Source: Massilia sp. W12 (GTDB taxonomy: Bacteria > Pseudomonadota > Gammaproteobacteria > Burkholderiales > Burkholderiaceae_D). Taken from it: a DNA stretch of 64,000 nucleotides. Below the pieces are notes generated by a model that ran no database searches, was not told where the DNA came from, and was given only the letters and a program-made list of their open reading frames with translations. A program made the position numbers and the translations under genes. Location: assembly GCF_037300705.1 (NCBI RefSeq), contig NZ_CP147776.1:3906001-3970000 (forward strand), in the 5' to 3' direction. Positions 9,115-17,036 of the stretch are shown here, piece after piece (position 1 is the stretch's first letter; each line of letters starts with the position of its first letter).

Positions 9115-9311
9115 CAAAAAAGTCTTTTTTGGCATATTTCCGCGCTATACTTTCGCCCGGTCTTGTCAGACTGATCAAATTGCCGCGCAAGCTCAAACAA
9201 CAAGAACACCGGCAAACACCCCCGCTTCCAATCTCCTGACCTTGACATCAATCGCTTGCCTGGTTTGCAAGCAAAACCCCCGCTTATTCTTAAAAAAACA
9301 GGAAACACGCA
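9115..9311 (+). promoter_or_regulatory. Duplicated 5' region of nuclease cassette, copy B
   Basis: Second copy of the segment at 3334-3533. Matching landmarks run in the same order from CAAAAAAGTCTTTTTT to ACAGGAAACAC before the ATG. The likely -10 box is TATACT at 9146. The differences are point changes and short indels, so the whole promoter and leader were duplicated together with the gene. Confidence 0.65.
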
Positions 9312-11294
9312 ATGAAAAACCTATCAACCTCTATTTCAATGCCCGCCCACGCCCTGCGTGTGCGCCCACAACAACCCTCCAGTCATCTGACTCTGCTGAG
9401 CGTCAGCTTTGCTGTTTTATCCGCATTCTGCACGCCCGGCTTGGCCGCGTCTGATGAAGCGCTCAAGCAGGTCTTGGCTGATCACAGCGGCGCCGTGAAG
9501 CTGCTCACGCGCAGCGCGAGTCCGGCTTCGCTGAATCTGCAAAGCGTCGCCGCAATCACGAGCAAGATCCCGCAAATCCAGGGCAGCGGCGCCACCAGCC
9601 CGTTGCTGGGCACGGTGCAAACCACCGAAGGCGTGGTGACGCTGAAGCTGGCCAATGGTTTTTACATGCAAGACACCCTGGGCGATGGCAACGCCGCCAC
9701 TTCGGACGGCATTTTTGTGTACACCGGCAGCACCGCCAACACTATCGCCGCAGGGCAAAAAGTGCGCGTCACCGGCACTGTGGCGGAATTCGTCGCCGGC
9801 GACAGCGCCCGCCCCATCACCCAGCTCTCCAGCGTAAGCAAGCTGGAAACCCTGGGCAGTGGTTTTAGCGTGACCCCGGCCAGTATCAGCCTGCCCTTGT
9901 CAAACCCGAATGATATGGAGCGTTACGAAGGCATGCTGGTGCGCTTTGCCAACCGCCTCACCGTGGCGCAAAACTATTTCCTGGGGCGCTATGGTCAACT
10001 GACCTTGTCGGCAGGCCGGCTGGAAGTTCCGACCAACCGTTATGCTCCCGGCTCATCGAGCGCGCTGGCGATGGCCGCCAAAAACGCCGCCAGTTCGATT
10101 GTGTTGGATGACGGTCTGTCCACGCAAAATCCGAATCCGATTCCCTTCATCGGGCAAGACAACACGGTGCGCGCCGGCGATACCGTGAGCAGCCTGACCG
10201 GGGTGGTCGATTTCGGTCTGCTTTCCTCCAGCTCGCCCGGCCCGAGCGGCTACAAATTGCAAGCGGTGATCAAGCCGGTGTTTTCGCGCGCCAATCCGCG
10301 CAGCAGCACACCGAAAACCGTCGGCGGCAATATCAAAGTCGCCAGCTTTAATGTGCTGAACTACTTCACCACTTTCGCTGATGGCACGACGTTTGACGGC
10401 AAGACCGGTCAGGGCTGCAGCATGGGCGGCACGGTCAGCAAGAGCAATTGCCGTGGCGCCAGCGACCTGAATGAATTCAAACGCCAGCGCGCCAAGATCG
10501 TGCAAGCCATGAAAGCGGTGAACGCGGATGTGATCGGCCTGATGGAAATGCAAAACAATGGCGATATCGCTATCGCCACGCTGGTGGATGCCTTGAATGC
10601 CGCCACCGCCGCCGGCACTTACGCCTATGTGCCGGCGGCGGCGCAAACCGGAGATGATGCGATCCGTGTGGCGATGATTTATAAACCGGCCAAGCTGTCC
10701 CTGGTCGGGGTCTCGCTGACGGATAGCGACCCGATCAACAGCCGTCCGACGCTGGCGCAAACCTTCCGCACCAGCACGGGTAAAAAATTCTCGCTGGTGG
10801 TCAACCATCTGAAGTCCAAGGGTTCCTGCCCGGGTGATGGCAGCGCGAATGATGATCAGCGCGATGGCCAAGGTTGCTGGAATGCTTTGCGCGTGCAACA
10901 GGCGCAGCGCCTGGTCAACAGCTTTTTGCCGCAAGTGCAAGCGGCCGCCGGCAGCAATGATGTGCTGGTGATCGGCGATATGAATGCGTATGGCATGGAA
11001 GATCCGATCCGCACGATGCGCAGCGCTGGGCTGGTGTCGGAAATCGAACGTTATGTGCGCCCGCGCGGTATGCCTTACTCGTATGTGTTCGACGGCGCCA
11101 GCGGCTATCTGGATCATGCGCTGAGCACCGCTTCACTCTCGCCCAAAGTCACCGGCGTGACAGAATGGCATATCAACGCCGATGAGCCGAGTGTGATCGA
11201 CTACAACACCGAGTTCCGCACCCAGGATCTGTACAGCGCGACGCCGTACCGCGCCTCTGACCATGATCCCGTGGTGATCGGTTTGAATCTGTAA
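9312..11294 (+). CDS. Secreted ExeM-type endonuclease, shorter paralogue without lamin-tail domain
   Basis: A 660-residue exported nuclease, closely related to residues ~330-907 of the protein encoded at 3534-6581. A signal peptide ([20 protein letters not shown]) is followed by a unique ~40-residue linker, the OB-like region ([22 protein letters not shown]) and the endonuclease/exonuclease/phosphatase domain from ~residue 337 ([40 protein letters not shown] at the very end). The lamin-tail domain and C-terminal Ig-like tail of its paralogue are absent. Long stretches are identical at protein and nearly identical at DNA level, so the duplication is fairly recent or is kept uniform by gene conversion. 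Its 5' region is also duplicated. Expected role: degradation of extracellular DNA. Confidence 0.92.
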   Translation: MKNLSTSISMPAHALRVRPQQPSSHLTLLSVSFAVLSAFCTPGLAASDEALKQVLADHSGAVKLLTRSASPASLNLQSVAAITSKIPQIQGSGATSPLLGTVQTTEGVVTLKLANGFYMQDTLGDGNAATSDGIFVYTGSTANTIAAGQKVRVTGTVAEFVAGDSARPITQLSSVSKLETLGSGFSVTPASISLPLSNPNDMERYEGMLVRFANRLTVAQNYFLGRYGQLTLSAGRLEVPTNRYAPGSSSALAMAAKNAASSIVLDDGLSTQNPNPIPFIGQDNTVRAGDTVSSLTGVVDFGLLSSSSPGPSGYKLQAVIKPVFSRANPRSSTPKTVGGNIKVASFNVLNYFTTFADGTTFDGKTGQGCSMGGTVSKSNCRGASDLNEFKRQRAKIVQAMKAVNADVIGLMEMQNNGDIAIATLVDALNAATAAGTYAYVPAAAQTGDDAIRVAMIYKPAKLSLVGVSLTDSDPINSRPTLAQTFRTSTGKKFSLVVNHLKSKGSCPGDGSANDDQRDGQGCWNALRVQQAQRLVNSFLPQVQAAAGSNDVLVIGDMNAYGMEDPIRTMRSAGLVSEIERYVRPRGMPYSYVFDGASGYLDHALSTASLSPKVTGVTEWHINADEPSVIDYNTEFRTQDLYSATPYRASDHDPVVIGLNL

Positions 11295-11420
11295 GCAGTG
11301 CGCCACGCCCGTTTCACTGCTGCACTGAAGCAATGGCGCGGCGCGGGCTGGATGCTGGCCTGTTGAAATCCATCACAGCGCGTGGTCCGGCCCGGCCTTG
11401 TCATACCGGGGAGCAGATTA

Positions 11421-11496
11421 CGGGCCATACCGGCGGCGATGGCGGCTTTGGCGCACCGCCGTCGCCAAGTTGCTGGATGCTGTAAAAATCCGGCTG
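11421..11496 (+). pseudogene. 3' relic of a PEP-CTERM gene downstream of nuclease copy B
   Basis: This segment matches the 3' end and trailer of the PEP-CTERM gene at about 7205-7276. Both have GGCGATGGCGGC, then CCGCCGTC, then GATGCTGTAAAAA and CCGGCTG before a terminator. In frame it reads AMAALAHRRRQVAG against AMAAFVRRRRQQAA in the intact gene, and the ancestral TGA is replaced by GGA. No matching signal peptide or ectodomain remains. This implies that the nuclease and PEP-CTERM genes were duplicated as a pair and the second PEP-CTERM gene was then mostly deleted. Confidence 0.6.
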
Positions 11497-11498
11497 AT

Positions 11499-11532
11499 AA
11501 AAAAACCGCAGCTTGCAAGGCTGCGGTTTTTT
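11499..11532. terminator. Bidirectional terminator
   Basis: A-run, stem ACCGCAGC / GCTGCGGT and T-run, between the nuclease cassette (plus) and the TRAP binding-protein gene (minus). It occupies the same relative position as the terminator at 7263, although its stem sequence differs. Confidence 0.88.
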
Positions 11533-11550
11533 ATTCTTGCCACTTGGCGC

Positions 11551-12636
11551 TTATTTACGGCCCATCTTGATCAGATATTCCTGCATCGGATGTTCCGCCA
11601 CTTGCGCCCATTGGTTCTGGTCGTTGCGGAAGCGCTTCCATGGTTCGTAGATCTTTTTGAACTTGGCGTTTTTCGCGGCTTCTTCTTCCATCACCTCATG
11701 CGCGGCTTTGGCGCAGGCGTCCATGATGTCTTTCGAGAAGGCGCGCAGCTTGACGCCGTTTTTCAACAGACGCGCCAGCGCAGCCGGGTTTTTAGCGTCG
11801 TATTCGGCTTGCATATTCACATGCGCCTCATAGCTGGCGACTTCCAGCGCGGCCTGGTATTCCTTGGGCAACTTGTCCCATTCTTTCTGGCCGATGTAGA
11901 AGGACAGCTGCGGGCCGGCTTCCCACCAGCCTGGCGAATAGTAGAAGGGCGCAACTTTGTAAAAGCCCAGCTTTTCATCGTCATACGGGCCGACCCATTC
12001 CGCTGCGTCGATGGTGCCTTTTTCCAGCGCCGGATAAATATCGCCGCCGGCGATCTGCTGCGGCACCAGCCCCAGCTTGGACATGACGCGCCCGGCGAAA
12101 CCGCCGATACGCATTTTCAAACCCTTCATATCGTCCACCGAGTGGATTTCTTTGCGGAACCAGCCGCCCATCTGCACCCCGGTATTGCCGCCCATCAGAT
12201 TGATGATGCCATACGCTTTGTAAAACTCACGCAGCAATTCACGCCCGCCGCCCTGATCAAACCAGGCCGTTTGCTGGCGCGAAGTGAGGCCGAACGGAAC
12301 TGCGCAGTCAAATGCGAAAGTCGGGTCTTTGCCGAAGTAGTAGTAAGGCGCCGTATGTCCCATTTCGACGGTGCCCGCCTGCACCGCATCCATCACTTGC
12401 AGACCCGGCACAATCTCGCCGCCGGCGAAGACGCGGATCTCAAATTTGCCGCCGGTCAGTTGGGCGACGCGCTTGGCGAACACTTCCGCCGCGCCATAAA
12501 TCGTATCCAGCGATTTCGGGAAGCTGGAGGCAAGACGCCATTTGACGCTGGGGGCGGATTGCGCAATTGCAGGCGCAGCGACAGTGGCGGCAGCGCCGGC
12601 CACCGCAGCCTGGGTGATGAAGGAACGACGTTCCAT
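11551..12636 (-). CDS. TRAP transporter solute-binding protein, DctP/TakP type
   Basis: A 361-residue periplasmic binding protein. The N-terminus MERRSFITQAAVAGAAATVA-APAIA is a twin-arginine-like signal. The mature part has TRAP-binding-protein landmarks: WRLASSFPKSLDTIYG, GGNTGVQMGGWFRKEI, MKGLKMRIGGFAG (conserved Arg binding the solute carboxylate) and IDAAEWVGPYDDEKLGFYKVAPFYYSPGWWE. The overall pattern resembles TakP, which binds 2-oxo acids, but the ligand is inferred. ATG 12636 has GAGGAG upstream and gives the correct signal peptide, so the longer open frame is rejected. No permease genes flank it. A small/large permease pair of the matching type lies at 37.9-40.3 kb and may be its partner. 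Confidence 0.9.
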   Translation of the reverse strand: MERRSFITQAAVAGAAATVAAPAIAQSAPSVKWRLASSFPKSLDTIYGAAEVFAKRVAQLTGGKFEIRVFAGGEIVPGLQVMDAVQAGTVEMGHTAPYYYFGKDPTFAFDCAVPFGLTSRQQTAWFDQGGGRELLREFYKAYGIINLMGGNTGVQMGGWFRKEIHSVDDMKGLKMRIGGFAGRVMSKLGLVPQQIAGGDIYPALEKGTIDAAEWVGPYDDEKLGFYKVAPFYYSPGWWEAGPQLSFYIGQKEWDKLPKEYQAALEVASYEAHVNMQAEYDAKNPAALARLLKNGVKLRAFSKDIMDACAKAAHEVMEEEAAKNAKFKKIYEPWKRFRNDQNQWAQVAEHPMQEYLIKMGRK

Positions 12637-12764
12637 AATGACTCCTCTATCTGATGGAGCGGCCTGCAATGCGGCCCTCTCCGTTGATCAAGCCTGAAAA
12701 TATGCGTAACAAATGCAGCATAGTGTTACAGCCGTCGCAGATTGTATCCTGCTTTTGGCCAAAT

Positions 12765-14117
12765 TCAATTGCCTGCCACCACCATGTTTTCGATCAAAAT
12801 CGAACCGCAGGTTTTGGCCCCGCGCTGCATTTCATCCGCGCCCACCGCCACAATTTGCTGGAACATGTCACGCATATTGCCGGCAATTGTGATTTCCTCG
12901 ACCGGGTAGGCAATCACGCCGTTTTCGACCCAAAAACCGGCGGCGCCGCGCGAATAATCGCCGGTCACATAATTCACGCCCTGCCCCATCAAATCCGTCA
13001 CCAGCAAGCCGGTGCCGAGCTTTTGCAGCATGGCGTTGAAATCATCGGTTTTGCGGGTGCGCGAGGAGCGCAGGCGCAGATTGTGCGAGCCGCCGGCGTT
13101 CCCGGTGCTGACCATGCCCAGCTTGCGCGCGGAATAGGTGGACAGAAAATAACCCTGCACCACGCCCTTGCTGACCACCTCACGGCGCACTGTGCGCACG
13201 CCTTCCTCATCAAACGGGGCCGAGCCCATGCCGCCTTTGATGTGCGGCTCTTCCAGAATACTGATATGCGAGGGAAACACTTGCCGTCCCAGGCTGTCGA
13301 GCAGGAAAGAAGATTGGCGATACAGCGAACTGCCTGAAACCGCCTGCACAAAGGCGCCCAGCAAACCAACCGCCAACGGTGCTTCATATAAAACCGGATA
13401 CTGACCGGTCTTCAGACGGCGCGCATGCAAACGCGACAAAGCACGTTCAGCGGCATAACGCCCGACCGCTTCCGGCTCAGCCAATTTACGCGGATCGCGT
13501 TGCGAGCTATACCAGTAATCACGCTGCATATGACTGCCGCGACCGGTGATCGGGCAGACTGATAAAGAATGGCGGGAGTAGGGATAACCGCCGGCGAAAC
13601 CGCGTGAATTCATCATGAAAAATTGCGAATGCTGCACCGAAACCGCACTGCCTTCGCTATTGGTGACGCGCTTATCCACGGCAAACGCCGCATCTTCGGC
13701 GCGCTTCGCCAACGCCAGCGCCTCTTGCGCATCAATCGGCCAGTGATAAAACATTTTCAAATCCTGCGGCTGACGCTCCAGCATGTCCACATCCGGCAAG
13801 CCGGCGCACGCATCCTCAGCCGTAAAGCGCGCAATATTGCAGGCCGCCTCGACCGTGGCGCGCAATGAAGCAGGGGAAAAATCGGATGTGCTGGCGTTGC
13901 CGCGCCGCAAACCCATATACACCGAAACGGCAATCCCTTTATCGCGGTTTTGCTCGATGGTCTCGACTTTGCCGCGCCGCACCGAGACCGACAGGCCACT
14001 GCCCTCAGAGACATCGACGGTGGCGTCAGAGCAGCCTTGCTGCTGTGCATGACGCAAAATTTGTTCGGCATAGTCCTGAAACTGCGCCTGGGTATAGGTA
14101 AACGCGGAATGCTTCAT
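12765..14117 (-). CDS. pmbA: Metalloprotease PmbA/TldE
   Basis: A 450-residue cytoplasmic protein of the TldD/PmbA (U62) family. Landmarks are VSVRRGKVETIEQNRDKGI, VYMGLRRGNASTSDFS, the serine-rich SGSSLYRQSSFLLDSLG and the C-terminal GGSHNLRL, GQGVNYVTGDYSRGAAGFWVENG and EITIAGNMRDM. In Escherichia coli, TldD and TldE act as a heterodimeric zinc protease that matures microcin B17 and helps degrade the CcdA antitoxin. TldE (PmbA) is the subunit lacking the zinc-binding HExxxH, and I see no such motif here. TldD is not in the window. The gene is divergent from darP, a familiar arrangement in Burkholderiales. Confidence 0.93.
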   Translation of the reverse strand: MKHSAFTYTQAQFQDYAEQILRHAQQQGCSDATVDVSEGSGLSVSVRRGKVETIEQNRDKGIAVSVYMGLRRGNASTSDFSPASLRATVEAACNIARFTAEDACAGLPDVDMLERQPQDLKMFYHWPIDAQEALALAKRAEDAAFAVDKRVTNSEGSAVSVQHSQFFMMNSRGFAGGYPYSRHSLSVCPITGRGSHMQRDYWYSSQRDPRKLAEPEAVGRYAAERALSRLHARRLKTGQYPVLYEAPLAVGLLGAFVQAVSGSSLYRQSSFLLDSLGRQVFPSHISILEEPHIKGGMGSAPFDEEGVRTVRREVVSKGVVQGYFLSTYSARKLGMVSTGNAGGSHNLRLRSSRTRKTDDFNAMLQKLGTGLLVTDLMGQGVNYVTGDYSRGAAGFWVENGVIAYPVEEITIAGNMRDMFQQIVAVGADEMQRGAKTCGSILIENMVVAGN

Positions 14118-14426
14118 CCTGGATTCCTTAGTTGGACAGATGTGAGTACGCAGTTTACCGGACTCCTGGCTAGGCGCGACGACGACGCAGACTGCATTCT
14201 GCTAGGAGGCGCAACAACGCCAGGGGGCCGGGAAACAAGTAATCGCGTCTGTAGCGCTCTCACCAAACGAGAGGCGATGCAATTTGATGAACATTTTAAC
14301 AAAATCATTTGGTTGTCGAAGCCAAAAAGCGGTTAACTGAGGAATCTGGGATCATTCTGTCGGTCTTCGGAAAGAGGCTTAAAAGGGTTATGATAGCAGT
14401 CGTTGATACTTGCGTGCTTTCACATT
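14118..14426. promoter_or_regulatory. Divergent pmbA / darP promoter region
   Basis: 309 bases between divergent genes. A likely -10 box for darP, TATGAT, lies at about 14389. The pmbA side has no obvious box that I would defend. I saw no coding signal and no clear hairpin. Confidence 0.4.
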
Positions 14427-15044
14427 ATGCCAAATCCAAATCGCGGCTCGTGCGGCTTCCAATCGAATGAATTCGAGCAGGAGTACGACCGGCCCTCAAA
14501 GTCCCAATTAAAACGCGAAATGACTGCGTTGCAAAAACTGGGCGAAGAATTAATTGCGCTCTCCAAAGACCGGGTGCGTAAAGTCCCGATGCCGGAAGAT
14601 GTGCGCGAAGCCATCCTGGCCTGCCAAACCATCCGCGATCATGAAGGCCGCCGCCGCCAGCTGCAGTACGTTGGCAAAAAAATGCGCAGCCTGACTGAAG
14701 AGGAAGTGGCGCAAATCCAGCGCATGCTGGAGAGCTTCAAAGGCGGTTCGCGCGCGGAAACCGCGCTCTTGCACGCCACCGAACGCAAACGCGAACGCCT
14801 GCTGGCGGACGATAACGCGCTGACCGAATTGCTGGCGCGCCACCCTGAACTCGACGCCCAGCATCTGCGCACCTTAATCCGCAATGCGCGACGCGAGCAG
14901 GAACAAAACAAACCGCCCAAGGCTTACCGCGAAATTTTCCAGATTTTGAAAGATCTGGGCACTGCCAGCGCGACCCGTATTGCCGGCGCCGCCGCCGCCC
15001 AGGAAGCCGATGAAGCGTCCGGGGATGAAGATGACGAGTCCTGA
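14427..15044 (+). CDS. darP: Ribosome-associated protein DarP (YjgA, DUF615)
   Basis: A 205-residue, strongly charged and helical protein with family landmarks PSKSQLKREMTALQKLGEELIALS, REAILACQTIRDHEGRRRQLQYVGKKMR and LIRNARREQEQNKPPKAYREIFQ. DarP/YjgA associates with late 50S ribosomal precursors in Escherichia coli and assists large-subunit assembly. The acidic C-terminus (DEASGDEDDES) is variable in the family. The start at 14427 gives the standard length; there is open frame a little upstream without a ribosome-binding site. The 3' end overlaps the mogA start by 14 bp, which suggests translational coupling. pmbA is divergent upstream. Confidence 0.92.
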   Translation: MPNPNRGSCGFQSNEFEQEYDRPSKSQLKREMTALQKLGEELIALSKDRVRKVPMPEDVREAILACQTIRDHEGRRRQLQYVGKKMRSLTEEEVAQIQRMLESFKGGSRAETALLHATERKRERLLADDNALTELLARHPELDAQHLRTLIRNARREQEQNKPPKAYREIFQILKDLGTASATRIAGAAAAQEADEASGDEDDES

Positions 15045-15657
15045 ACGCGCTTTGAAAATCGGCCTGGTTTCGATTTCCGACCGCGCCAGCAGCGGCGTAT
15101 ATCAGGATCAGGGCATTCCGGCCTTGCAAGACTGGTTGCGCACTGCGCTGATTTCTCCCTTTGCATGCGTGACGCGGCTGATTGCCGATGAGCGTGCGCA
15201 AATTGAAGCCGCCCTGTGCGAATTAGTCGATGTGGCGCGCTGTGACCTGGTGTTGACCACCGGCGGCACCGGCCCGGCGCGGCGCGATGTGACGCCGGAA
15301 GCCACGCTGGCGGTGGCCACACGCGAGATGCCGGGCTTTGGCGAACAAATGCGCCAAATCAGCCTGGCCTTTGTGCCGACGGCGATTTTGTCGCGCCAGG
15401 TGGGCGTGTTGCGAGAAATCGAAGGCCATGCCGCCCTGATTTTGAATTTGCCGGGCCAGCCCAAAGCCATCAAAGAAACGCTGGAAGGCTTGCGCGATGA
15501 GCAGGGCAAGACCCGCGTGCCGGGCATTTTCGCTGCTGTGCCGTATTGCATTGATCTGATCGGCGGGCCATATGCCGAAACCCGGCCCGAAGTATGCGCC
15601 GCCTTCCGCCCCAAATCGGCGCAGCGCCCGGCGGCTGTCCAACAACAACAGCAATGA
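15031..15657 (+). CDS. mogA: Molybdopterin adenylyltransferase MogA
   Basis: A 208-residue MoaB/Mog-family protein. The molybdopterin-binding signature LTTGGTGPARRDVTPEAT lies near residues 74-91, followed by GFGEQMR, LSRQVGVL and LILNLPGQPKAIKETL. MogA adenylylates molybdopterin so that MoeA can insert molybdate. The frame extends upstream into darP; the ATG at 15031 is chosen because GGGG lies 6 bases before it and the length then fits the family. ATGs at 15010 and 15025 are alternatives. It overlaps darP by 14 bp and is followed 10 bp later by the carboxylesterase gene. The C-terminus ends in a Gln-rich stretch, probably disordered. Confidence 0.9.
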   Translation: MTSPERALKIGLVSISDRASSGVYQDQGIPALQDWLRTALISPFACVTRLIADERAQIEAALCELVDVARCDLVLTTGGTGPARRDVTPEATLAVATREMPGFGEQMRQISLAFVPTAILSRQVGVLREIEGHAALILNLPGQPKAIKETLEGLRDEQGKTRVPGIFAAVPYCIDLIGGPYAETRPEVCAAFRPKSAQRPAAVQQQQQ

Positions 15658-15667
15658 GGTGCGTGGC

Positions 15668-16354
15668 ATGACGGAAAAATTATTGGATGCGGTGCAACGC
15701 GAAACCGGGCCGAAACCGCAGGCGGCAGTGATCTGGTTGCATGGCCTGGGCGATTCCGGCCATGGTTTTTCGCCCATCGTGCCGCAACTCGATCTGGACG
15801 GCTGTCCGGACATCCGTTTTATCTTCCCGCATGCGCCAGCGATGCCGGTGACGATCAATAATGGTTATGTGATGCCGGCCTGGTATGACATCCGCGATGG
15901 CGATTTGGCGCAGCGCGAGGATGAAGCCGGCTTGCGCAAATCTGAAGCGGCAATCGCCAAATTGATTGCGCGCGAACATGCGCGCGGCATTCCCTATGAA
16001 CGCATCGTGCTGGCCGGTTTCAGCCAGGGTTGCGCGATGACGCTGCAAACCGGTTTGCGCTTTCCGCACCGCTTAGCCGGCTTGCTCGGCCTGTCAGGTT
16101 ATTTGCCGCTGGGCCATACGCTGGCCAATGAGCGCCATGCGGCGAACGCCAAAACCCCGCTCATGCTGATGCACGGCAAGCAGGATCCGGTTGTGCCGAT
16201 CCGGCGCGCCGAGCAAAGCCGCGACCTGCTGGCTGCGCTGGGCTACCGCGTGGAGTGGCGCGCTTATCCAATGGAACATACCGTGATCGATGAGGAACTC
16301 GATCATATTTCAGCCTGGCTGCGCGCGCGTCTATGCCCGCCGGCAGCTCAATAA
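15668..16354 (+). CDS. Carboxylesterase / phospholipase of the alpha/beta-hydrolase family
   Basis: A 228-residue serine esterase of the phospholipase/carboxylesterase (Abhydrolase_2) family. The first strand and loop read VIWLHGLGDSGHGF (oxyanion-hole region). The nucleophile Ser119 lies in GFSQG, Asp173 in GKQDPVVP and His204 in EHTVI, completing the triad. Length and the NNGYVMPAWYDI segment match bacterial esterases of this group, which cleave short-chain esters and acyl-thioesters and are usually cytoplasmic. The open frame starts ~96 bases earlier, but ATG 15668 has GAGGTG upstream. Tight spacing with mogA (10 bp) and maiA (11 bp) suggests one transcript, though the three functions are not obviously linked. 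Confidence 0.9.
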   Translation: MTEKLLDAVQRETGPKPQAAVIWLHGLGDSGHGFSPIVPQLDLDGCPDIRFIFPHAPAMPVTINNGYVMPAWYDIRDGDLAQREDEAGLRKSEAAIAKLIAREHARGIPYERIVLAGFSQGCAMTLQTGLRFPHRLAGLLGLSGYLPLGHTLANERHAANAKTPLMLMHGKQDPVVPIRRAEQSRDLLAALGYRVEWRAYPMEHTVIDEELDHISAWLRARLCPPAAQ

Positions 16355-16365
16355 GGAGGAAACGC

Positions 16366-17010
16366 ATGAAGCTGTACACCTATTTCCGCAGCTCCGCCGC
16401 CTACCGTGTGCGCATTGCGCTCAATCTCAAGGGCTTGCAGCCGGAGATGATCCCGATTCACCTGCTGAAAGATGGCGGCATGCAATTGCAGCCGGCATAC
16501 CGCGCCATCAATCCGGAAGGCTTGGTGCCGGCGCTGGAAGATGCCGGTCAAATGCTGACCCAATCGCTGGCCATCATCGAATATCTGGATGAAACCTGTC
16601 CGCAGCCGGCCTTGTTGCCGGCTGATGCGCTTGGCCGTGCGCGCGTGCGCGCCCTGAGTCTGTCGATTGCCTGCGACATCCATCCGCTGAATAATTTGCG
16701 CATTCTGCGCTATCTGAGCGGTGAATTTCAGGTCACGGAAGAGCAGAAAAACGCCTGGTACCGGCACTGGTGCGAAGTGGGGCTGGGCGCACTCGAAGCG
16801 CAGCTCGCGCGCAGCGAGGCCACAGGCCGCTTCTGCCATGGCGACACGCCGGGCATGGCGGACTGCTGCCTTGTGCCGCAAGTCTTCAATGCGCAGCGCT
16901 TCAATGTCGATTTGAGCGCGCTGCCGACCATTCTGCGGATTAATCAAGCCTGTCTGGAATTGCCAGCCTTCGAGGCGGCGCATCCATCCAAACAAGCTGA
17001 CGCGGAATAA
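16366..17010 (+). CDS. maiA: Maleylacetoacetate isomerase (zeta-class GST)
   Basis: A 214-residue glutathione S-transferase of the zeta class. The N-terminal thioredoxin-like domain has YFRSSAAYRVRIALNLKG (SSAAYRVR is the class signature, with catalytic Ser and glutathione contacts). NPEGLVPALED and TQSLAIIEYLDE follow, then the helical domain with DIHPLNNLRIL and GMADCCLVPQVFNAQRFNVD. In tyrosine and homogentisate catabolism this enzyme converts 4-maleylacetoacetate to 4-fumarylacetoacetate using glutathione. Neither homogentisate dioxygenase nor fumarylacetoacetase is adjacent, so it may be the stand-alone copy common in Burkholderiales. GGAGG lies 7 bases before the ATG. It is probably the last gene of a mogA-esterase-maiA transcript. 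Confidence 0.92.
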   Translation: MKLYTYFRSSAAYRVRIALNLKGLQPEMIPIHLLKDGGMQLQPAYRAINPEGLVPALEDAGQMLTQSLAIIEYLDETCPQPALLPADALGRARVRALSLSIACDIHPLNNLRILRYLSGEFQVTEEQKNAWYRHWCEVGLGALEAQLARSEATGRFCHGDTPGMADCCLVPQVFNAQRFNVDLSALPTILRINQACLELPAFEAAHPSKQADAE

Positions 17011-17016
17011 AAGCAC

Positions 17017-17035
17017 GCACCGCCTGTGGCGGTGC
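17017..17035. terminator. Hairpin between convergent maiA and ligase genes
   Basis: GCACCGCC-TGT-GGCGGTGC, a perfect 8-bp stem directly between the two stop codons. There is no T-run, so it may terminate weakly or act as an mRNA-end stabiliser. Confidence 0.5.
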
Positions 17036-17036
17036 A

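Noticed and set aside
11398-12654. A 418-codon plus-strand frame over the TRAP binding-protein gene
   Set aside because: It is the antisense of a well-recognised binding protein with a good start; the predicted peptide has no recognisable features.
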